Shown: one piece after another, positions 33,332 through 38,037 of the stretch | How the letters are laid out: every line of letters starts with the position of its first letter | How positions within the stretch are numbered: position 1 is the first letter of the stretch | Assembly (NCBI RefSeq): GCF_000971235.1 | Contig: NZ_BBMB01000017.1 | Location: 1 to 38,037 of the forward strand | DNA length: 38,037 nucleotides | DNA from: Demequina subtropica | GTDB taxonomy: Bacteria > Actinomycetota > Actinomycetes > Actinomycetales > Demequinaceae | Reading direction: 5' to 3' | Made by a program: the position numbers and the translations under genes | Notes under the pieces: generated by a model | Databases searched by the model: none | Told to the model about the DNA's origin: nothing | Seen by the model: only the letters and a program-made list of their open reading frames with translations

Positions 33332-35347
33332 ATGACGCACCCTGACCCCGCCCCGGCACGCCCGCGCGTGCGCTTCGGAGGCGACTACAACCCCGAGCAG
33401 TGGCCCCGCGAGACGTGGGACGAGGACGTGACGCTGATGGCCCGCGCGGGCGTCAACCTGGTGACCGTCGGGGTGTTCAGCTGGTCGACGCTCGAGCCCT
33501 CTCCCGGAGAGCGCAACTTCGCGTGGCTCGACGAGGTGCTCGACCTGCTCCACTCCCACGGCATCGACGTCGATCTCGCGACGCCGAGCGCCTCGCCCCC
33601 ACCGTGGCTCGGGATCCTCCACCCGGAGACCCTGCCCGTGACGGCGGACGGGGTCCGGCTCGCGGCGGGCTCGCGCAACCAGTTCACGCCCGCCTCGGCC
33701 GTGTACCGGGAGCATGCCCTCGCCCTCACGCGCGACCTCGCGGCTCGGTACGTCGACCACCCGGCCGTGGTGATGTGGCACGTGGGCAACGAGTACGGAC
33801 AGCTCGACCACGGCGACGAGGCGGCGCGCGAGTTCCGCGCGTGGCTCCAGCGCAAGTACGGCGACATCGCGACGCTCAACCGCGAGTGGGGCACCGCGGT
33901 GTGGTCGCAGGGGTACCGGGCGTTCGAGGAGGTGCTGCCGCCGCGCGCGATGCCGTACCTGGTGAACCCGACGCAGAACCTCGACTTCCGCCGCTACAGC
34001 TCCGACATGATGCTCGCGTGCTACGCCGAGCAGCGCGATGCGATCCGGGAGGCGGGCGCGACCCAGCCGATCACCACGAACTTCATGGGCTTCTTCCCCC
34101 ACGTCGACTACTGGACGTGGGCGGACCAGGTCGACGTCATCGCCGACGACCAGTACCCCGATCACTCCCAGCCCCACTCCGCCGCGGACGCGGCGATGGT
34201 GCAGGACCTCATGCGCTCGCTCGGCGGCGGCCGGCCGTGGCTGCTCATGGAGCAGGCGATCAACGCCGTCTCGTGGCGTCCGCACAACCTGCCCAAGAGC
34301 CGCGCCCAGGCGCTGCTCGACTCGTACCAGGCGGTCGCGCGCGGGGCCGACGGGATCTGCTTCTTCCAGTGGCGCCAGGCGACCGCGGGCGCGGAGCGCC
34401 ATCACTCGGCGATGCTCCCCCACGCCGGCGAGGACTCCGAGGTCTTCCGGACCGTGTGCGCGCTCGGCGAGGGCCTCTCCGCGCTCGCCCCCGTGGTGGG
34501 CGGGCGCATCGAGGCGCGCGTCGCGATGGCCTTCGACTGGGAGTCCTGGTGGGCCGCGTCCGAGCCCGGCCGCCCCACGTCGCTGCTCGACACCGTGGAG
34601 CAGGCGCAGCGCTGGTACCGGGTGCTGTGGTCGCTCGGGGTCGCCGTCGACCTGGTGCGACCGGGCGCCCCGCTCGACGGCTACGACGCGGTGCTGGTGC
34701 CGCACTCGTACATCGTGGAGCCCGCCTTCGCCGCATCCCTCGAGGCGGCCGTGGCGCGGGGCGCGACCGTGGTGGTGGGCCCCTACAGCGGCGTCGCCGA
34801 CGCGCGGGGGCACATCCAGGTGGGCCGCTCCCCCGTGCTGCTCGCGGAGCTGCTCGGGGTGAGCGGCGAGGAGTGGGCCGGGCTGCCCTCGTCGCCCACC
34901 GCGCTCGTGCCGACCGCAGCATGGTCCTCGGCCCCCGCCTCCCCGACCGCCTCGATCCTGGGTGAGCGCCTGCGCGCCTCGGGCGCCGACGTGCTCGCAA
35001 CCTTCGGCCCCGGCCACCTGGCCGGGCTGCCGGCGGTCACCCGTCGCACGGTCGGCACGGGAAGCGCCTGGTACCTCGGCGCGGTCGTGTCGGACGATGC
35101 GCTCGCCTCCGTCCTCACCGACGCCCTCACGGGCGCGGGCATCGCGGGCGTCCTGCCCGACCTCCCGGCCGGCGTCGAGGCCGTGCGCCGCGGCGACGCG
35201 CTGTTCCTGCTCCACCACGGCGACGTCCCCGGCCGTGTCACCCTGCCGCGGCCCGGCCGCGACCTGCTCACCGGCGAGGAGCTCGCCGGCGAGGTCGAGG
35301 TCGCTCCCGGCCGCACCATCGTGCTCATCGAAGGAGACCACGCATGA
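33332..35347 (+). CDS. GH42 family beta-galactosidase
   Basis: 671 residues. Retaining beta-galactosidase with a TIM barrel starting [14 protein letters not shown]. The acid/base Glu is in WHVGNEYG (about 154) and the nucleophile Glu in [18 protein letters not shown] (about 307); [14 protein letters not shown] and [10 protein letters not shown] belong to the trimerisation domain and a small C-terminal beta domain follows. No signal peptide, thus intracellular. GH42 enzymes cut beta-linked galactose from oligosaccharides such as galactans, galacto- and milk-type oligosaccharides; some prefer alpha-L-arabinopyranosides. AGAAGGA precedes the ATG. The stop overlaps the GH3 start (ATGA). Confidence 0.95.
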   Translation: MTHPDPAPARPRVRFGGDYNPEQWPRETWDEDVTLMARAGVNLVTVGVFSWSTLEPSPGERNFAWLDEVLDLLHSHGIDVDLATPSASPPPWLGILHPETLPVTADGVRLAAGSRNQFTPASAVYREHALALTRDLAARYVDHPAVVMWHVGNEYGQLDHGDEAAREFRAWLQRKYGDIATLNREWGTAVWSQGYRAFEEVLPPRAMPYLVNPTQNLDFRRYSSDMMLACYAEQRDAIREAGATQPITTNFMGFFPHVDYWTWADQVDVIADDQYPDHSQPHSAADAAMVQDLMRSLGGGRPWLLMEQAINAVSWRPHNLPKSRAQALLDSYQAVARGADGICFFQWRQATAGAERHHSAMLPHAGEDSEVFRTVCALGEGLSALAPVVGGRIEARVAMAFDWESWWAASEPGRPTSLLDTVEQAQRWYRVLWSLGVAVDLVRPGAPLDGYDAVLVPHSYIVEPAFAASLEAAVARGATVVVGPYSGVADARGHIQVGRSPVLLAELLGVSGEEWAGLPSSPTALVPTAAWSSAPASPTASILGERLRASGADVLATFGPGHLAGLPAVTRRTVGTGSAWYLGAVVSDDALASVLTDALTGAGIAGVLPDLPAGVEAVRRGDALFLLHHGDVPGRVTLPRPGRDLLTGEELAGEVEVAPGRTIVLIEGDHA

Positions 35348-37848
35348 CCGAACCGTTCCGCGACCCGTCGCTGCCCACCGCGGAGCGCGCCCGCGACCTG
35401 CTCGCACGGCTTACGCCCGAGGAGCGCATCGCGATGCTGCACCAGGCGGTGGCGCCCATCGAGCGGCTCGGGCTCGGCGAGTTCCACACGGGCTGCGAGG
35501 CGCTTCACGGAGCCGCGTGGATGGGCACCGCGACCGTGTTCCCGCAGCCTGTCGGGCTCGCGGCGACGTGGGACACGGACCTCATCGAGCGCGTGGGCGC
35601 GGCCTCCGCGACCGAGGTGCGCGCCAAGCGCGCCGAGAAGCCCTCGGTGAGCCTCAACGTGTGGGCACCGGTGGTCAACACGCTGCGCCACCCGGGCTGG
35701 GGGCGCAACGAGGAGGGCTACTCCGAGGATCCCCACGTGACCGGTCTGTTCGGGGCGGCCTACGCCCAGGGGCTCCGAGGGCGTGACGAGCGCGTGTGGC
35801 GCACCGTGCCGGCGCTCAAGCACTTCCTGGGCTACTCGAACGAGACGGACCGCTCGGTCACCTCCTCGGAGATGTCGCTGCGGACCCTGCACGAGGAGGA
35901 GCTGCCGGCCTTCCGGTGCGCCCTCGAGGCCGGCGTGGCGGGCGGCATGATGCTCGCCTACAACCGCGTCAACGGGAAGGCGGCGCACACGCAGCCCGAG
36001 CTGGTCACGGAGGCGCGCTCGTGGGCGCCGGGCTCCATCGCGGTGGTGTCCGATGCGGCGGCGCCGACGTTCCTGGTCACCACGCAGCGGGAGGAGCCGG
36101 ACTTCGTGCACGGCGCGGCGGCGCTGATCCGGTCGGGGATGGACTCGTTCACGGACAACGATGCCGACTCCTCCCCCACGATCTCGCAGGTCACCGCCGC
36201 CCTCGCCGACGGGTTGCTGACGATGGAGGACGTGGACCGCGCGGTGCTGCGCCTGCTTGGGCTGCGGGTGCGCACGGGCGAGCTCGACGGCTCGCTCGAC
36301 CCGTACGCGTCGGTGACGGCGGACGACCTCGACACCGAGGCGTCGCGCGCGCTCGCCCGGGAGGCCGTGGCGGCATCCGTGGTGGTGCTGCGCAACTCGG
36401 CCGGCGTGCTGCCCCTCGCCGCGCCTGCGAGGGTCGCGGTGGTCGGCCCGCTCGCGGACGACATCCTCACGGACTGGTACTCGGGCACGCCGCCCTACAA
36501 GTCGACCGTCGCTGGTGCGCTCGCGGAGCGTTTCCCGGGCACGGCCGTGACGGTCGCGACGGGTGCGGACGTGGTCTCGCTGCGCGCCGCATCGTCCGGC
36601 GCGTATCTGACCGCGTCCCCGGACGGGTCGACGGTGGGGGCGACCGCTCCTTCCGGCGACGAGGGCGCGCTGTGGGACGTCGCCGACTGGGGCGACGGCG
36701 TGCTCACGCTGCGCTCGCAAGCGAGCAGGCTGCTGCTCACGGGCGGGCACTGGCCGGTGCGCGCGGACGCGACGCGTGTGGGCGGCTGGGTCGCGCAGGA
36801 GAGCTTCCGCAAGCACGTGCACCCCGACGGGACCTGGTCGCTGCTGCACCTGGGCTCGGGCCGCTGGCTGAGGGCGTGGCGGGACTCGGGCCTGGTCGCG
36901 GCCGACGCGGTGACGGTCGACACCGCCGAGCGGTTCCGGGTGGAGACCGTGCGTTCCGGGCTCACCGCCGTCGCGGATGCGGCGGCCGGGGCCGATGCCG
37001 TGGTGGTCGCGGTGGGCAACGACCCGCACCTCGCGGGGCGCGAGACCGAGGACCGGCCGCACCTGTGGCTGCCGGAGTCCGCCGCGGCGGTGTGGCGGGC
37101 GGCCAGCGCGGCCAACCCGAGGGCGGTGCTCGCGATCATGTCGAGCTTCCCCTATGTGCTTCCCTCCGGCGTCGCCGATGCCCCGACTGTCGTGTGGTCG
37201 AGCCACGGCGGCCAGGAGATGGGCCGCGGGCTCGTGTCCGTGCTGGCGGGCGACGTGGAGCCGCGTGGGCGGCTGGCGCAGTCGTGGCCGGCCTCGCCGG
37301 ACCAGGCCGGGGACCTGTTCGACTACGACACCTTGCGGCAGCAGGCCACATACCGGCATCAGCCCGAGCCGTATGCGTTCGCGTTCGGGCATGGGCTGAC
37401 GTACGGGTCCGTCTCCTACGACGCGGTGTCGTTGGATTCCGATGTGGCCGCGGCGCCCGCGCCCACGCATCGGCACTCCGCCTTCTTGGCGCGGCCCGAC
37501 GAGGAGGTGGTCTCCGCCACGGTCACCGTGACGAACTCGGGTGCGCGCGACGCCGAGGAGCTGGTGCAGCTGTACGTGGAGCCCGCCGACGACTTCGAGA
37601 TCCCGACTCCGCGCCGGCTCCTGGTCGCGTATGCGCGGGTGCGGCTCGCCCCGGGCGAGACGCGCGCCGTCGCGCTGTCGTTCCCCGTCGCCCGGCTGTC
37701 GGTGTGGGACGGCTCGCTGCGCCTGCCGGGCGCCGCGGACGACTGGCTCCACGAGGGCGCGCTGCGGGTCCAGCCGGGTCGCTACCGTGTCGCGGCCGGG
37801 CCGTCGGCGGATGCGCTCGAGGTGGGGGCCGAGCTCACAGTGGAGTAG
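35344..37848 (+). CDS. GH3 family beta-glycosidase with inserted fascin-like beta-trefoil domain
   Basis: 834 residues, no signal peptide. N-terminal barrel with ALKHFLGYSNETDRS and the nucleophile Asp in IAVVSDAAA (about 237); second domain from about 340 (SVVVLRNSAGVLPL, VAVVGPLADD). Residues about 408-537 interrupt that domain with a beta-trefoil-like insert (VSLRAASSGAYLTASPDG, LWDVADWGDGVLTLRS, WSLLHLGSGRWLRAW) resembling fascin domains; the GH3 fold resumes at AVVVAVGNDP. The C terminus (EVVSATVTVTNSGARDAEELVQLYVE) is the fibronectin-III-like domain. The lack of the KH(F/I)PG motif argues against N-acetylglucosaminidase and for beta-glucosidase or beta-xylosidase activity. ATG overlaps the GH42 stop. 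Confidence 0.93.
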   Translation: MTEPFRDPSLPTAERARDLLARLTPEERIAMLHQAVAPIERLGLGEFHTGCEALHGAAWMGTATVFPQPVGLAATWDTDLIERVGAASATEVRAKRAEKPSVSLNVWAPVVNTLRHPGWGRNEEGYSEDPHVTGLFGAAYAQGLRGRDERVWRTVPALKHFLGYSNETDRSVTSSEMSLRTLHEEELPAFRCALEAGVAGGMMLAYNRVNGKAAHTQPELVTEARSWAPGSIAVVSDAAAPTFLVTTQREEPDFVHGAAALIRSGMDSFTDNDADSSPTISQVTAALADGLLTMEDVDRAVLRLLGLRVRTGELDGSLDPYASVTADDLDTEASRALAREAVAASVVVLRNSAGVLPLAAPARVAVVGPLADDILTDWYSGTPPYKSTVAGALAERFPGTAVTVATGADVVSLRAASSGAYLTASPDGSTVGATAPSGDEGALWDVADWGDGVLTLRSQASRLLLTGGHWPVRADATRVGGWVAQESFRKHVHPDGTWSLLHLGSGRWLRAWRDSGLVAADAVTVDTAERFRVETVRSGLTAVADAAAGADAVVVAVGNDPHLAGRETEDRPHLWLPESAAAVWRAASAANPRAVLAIMSSFPYVLPSGVADAPTVVWSSHGGQEMGRGLVSVLAGDVEPRGRLAQSWPASPDQAGDLFDYDTLRQQATYRHQPEPYAFAFGHGLTYGSVSYDAVSLDSDVAAAPAPTHRHSAFLARPDEEVVSATVTVTNSGARDAEELVQLYVEPADDFEIPTPRRLLVAYARVRLAPGETRAVALSFPVARLSVWDGSLRLPGAADDWLHEGALRVQPGRYRVAAGPSADALEVGAELTVE

Positions 37849-38037
37849 TGGCCGCTCGCGGGGCCGCTCCCTCGCCCCGCCGCGGCTGCTCGACACCTCG
37901 CTCGTCCCGTCGCGCCGCCGAGGCATGCCGGTGTGGCGCCTGCCGTGGGGGTGGGCGCCGTGGGGGCGTGGTGGTCACTGGGGTACGCGTTGGGGGAGGT
38001 CCACATGGAGTGCGGCTTTGCCTCCGCGTCGGGGTGT
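37849..38037. other. 189-base right end without a recognised gene
   Basis: GC-rich sequence after the GH3 stop. No supported ORF, promoter or clear terminator was found; a downstream gene may begin beyond the window. Confidence 0.3.

Noticed and set aside
34783..37926. 1047-codon ORF on the minus strand opposite GH42/GH3
   Set aside because: Arg/Gly/His-rich shadow; catalytic motifs of GH42 and GH3 are all on the plus strand.
1..38037. CRISPR array, prophage, insertion sequence or integrative element
   Set aside because: No regularly spaced repeats, transposase, integrase, attachment duplication or tRNA were found, and composition looks even throughout.

Overview
The window is GC-rich (about 70 percent) bacterial DNA with actinobacterial gene content: an M. 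tuberculosis-like zwf1-gnd2 pair, an Rv2578c-type radical SAM gene under a GAACnnnnGTTC-type LexA box, a DUF2510 protein, a MetP/MetS transporter, paired DUF202 genes and many leaderless-looking promoters (TAnnnT six to seven bases before ATG or GTG). A member of the Micrococcales (Cellulomonas/Demequina-like) is my best guess; I cannot fix the genus. I saw no rRNA, tRNA, CRISPR array, insertion sequence or phage gene, so this reads as an ordinary chromosomal segment with an accessory carbohydrate locus at the right end.

Left part (1-9 kb): an unrecognised protein and a macro-domain protein (minus), the oxidative pentose-phosphate pair zwf-gnd (plus), two overlapping DUF202 membrane-protein genes (minus), a cluster of three paralogous small Arg/Ala-rich proteins with structured intergenic DNA (minus), and a radical SAM gene whose promoter contains a near-perfect SOS box, divergent from a membrane protein.

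Middle (9-26 kb): a DUF4914 P-loop protein, a VOC protein, a maltose-acetyltransferase-like enzyme overlapping an APH-fold kinase, two tandem alpha/beta hydrolases (one with Cys as apparent nucleophile, one with Ser), a SAM-IV-like riboswitch in front of an unrecognised 150-residue protein, a second APH-fold kinase, a lipoprotein with a phosphodiester-glycosidase domain, a beta-hydroxyacid dehydrogenase, a membrane protein, a polar amino-acid ABC importer operon, a DUF2510-transglutaminase protein, the metP-metS importer with its 47-residue small subunit, and another hydrolase.

Right part (26-38 kb): a coherent oligosaccharide-utilisation locus. A LplB/YtcP/LipO-type ABC importer is followed by a strong terminator. 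Then come a divergent GH95 (alpha-1,2-L-fucosidase type) plus DUF624 pair on the minus strand and a GH42-GH3 pair on the plus strand. The importer promoter and the GH95/GH42 intergenic region carry nearly identical LacI-family operators, so the import and digestion genes probably form one regulon whose regulator lies outside the window. The hydrolases lack signal peptides. The inferred scheme is uptake of a fucosylated beta-galactoside oligosaccharide and stepwise cytoplasmic removal of fucose, galactose and a further beta-linked sugar. The best candidates for something undescribed are the riboswitch-controlled orphan gene, the small-protein triplet and this fuco-oligosaccharide locus.
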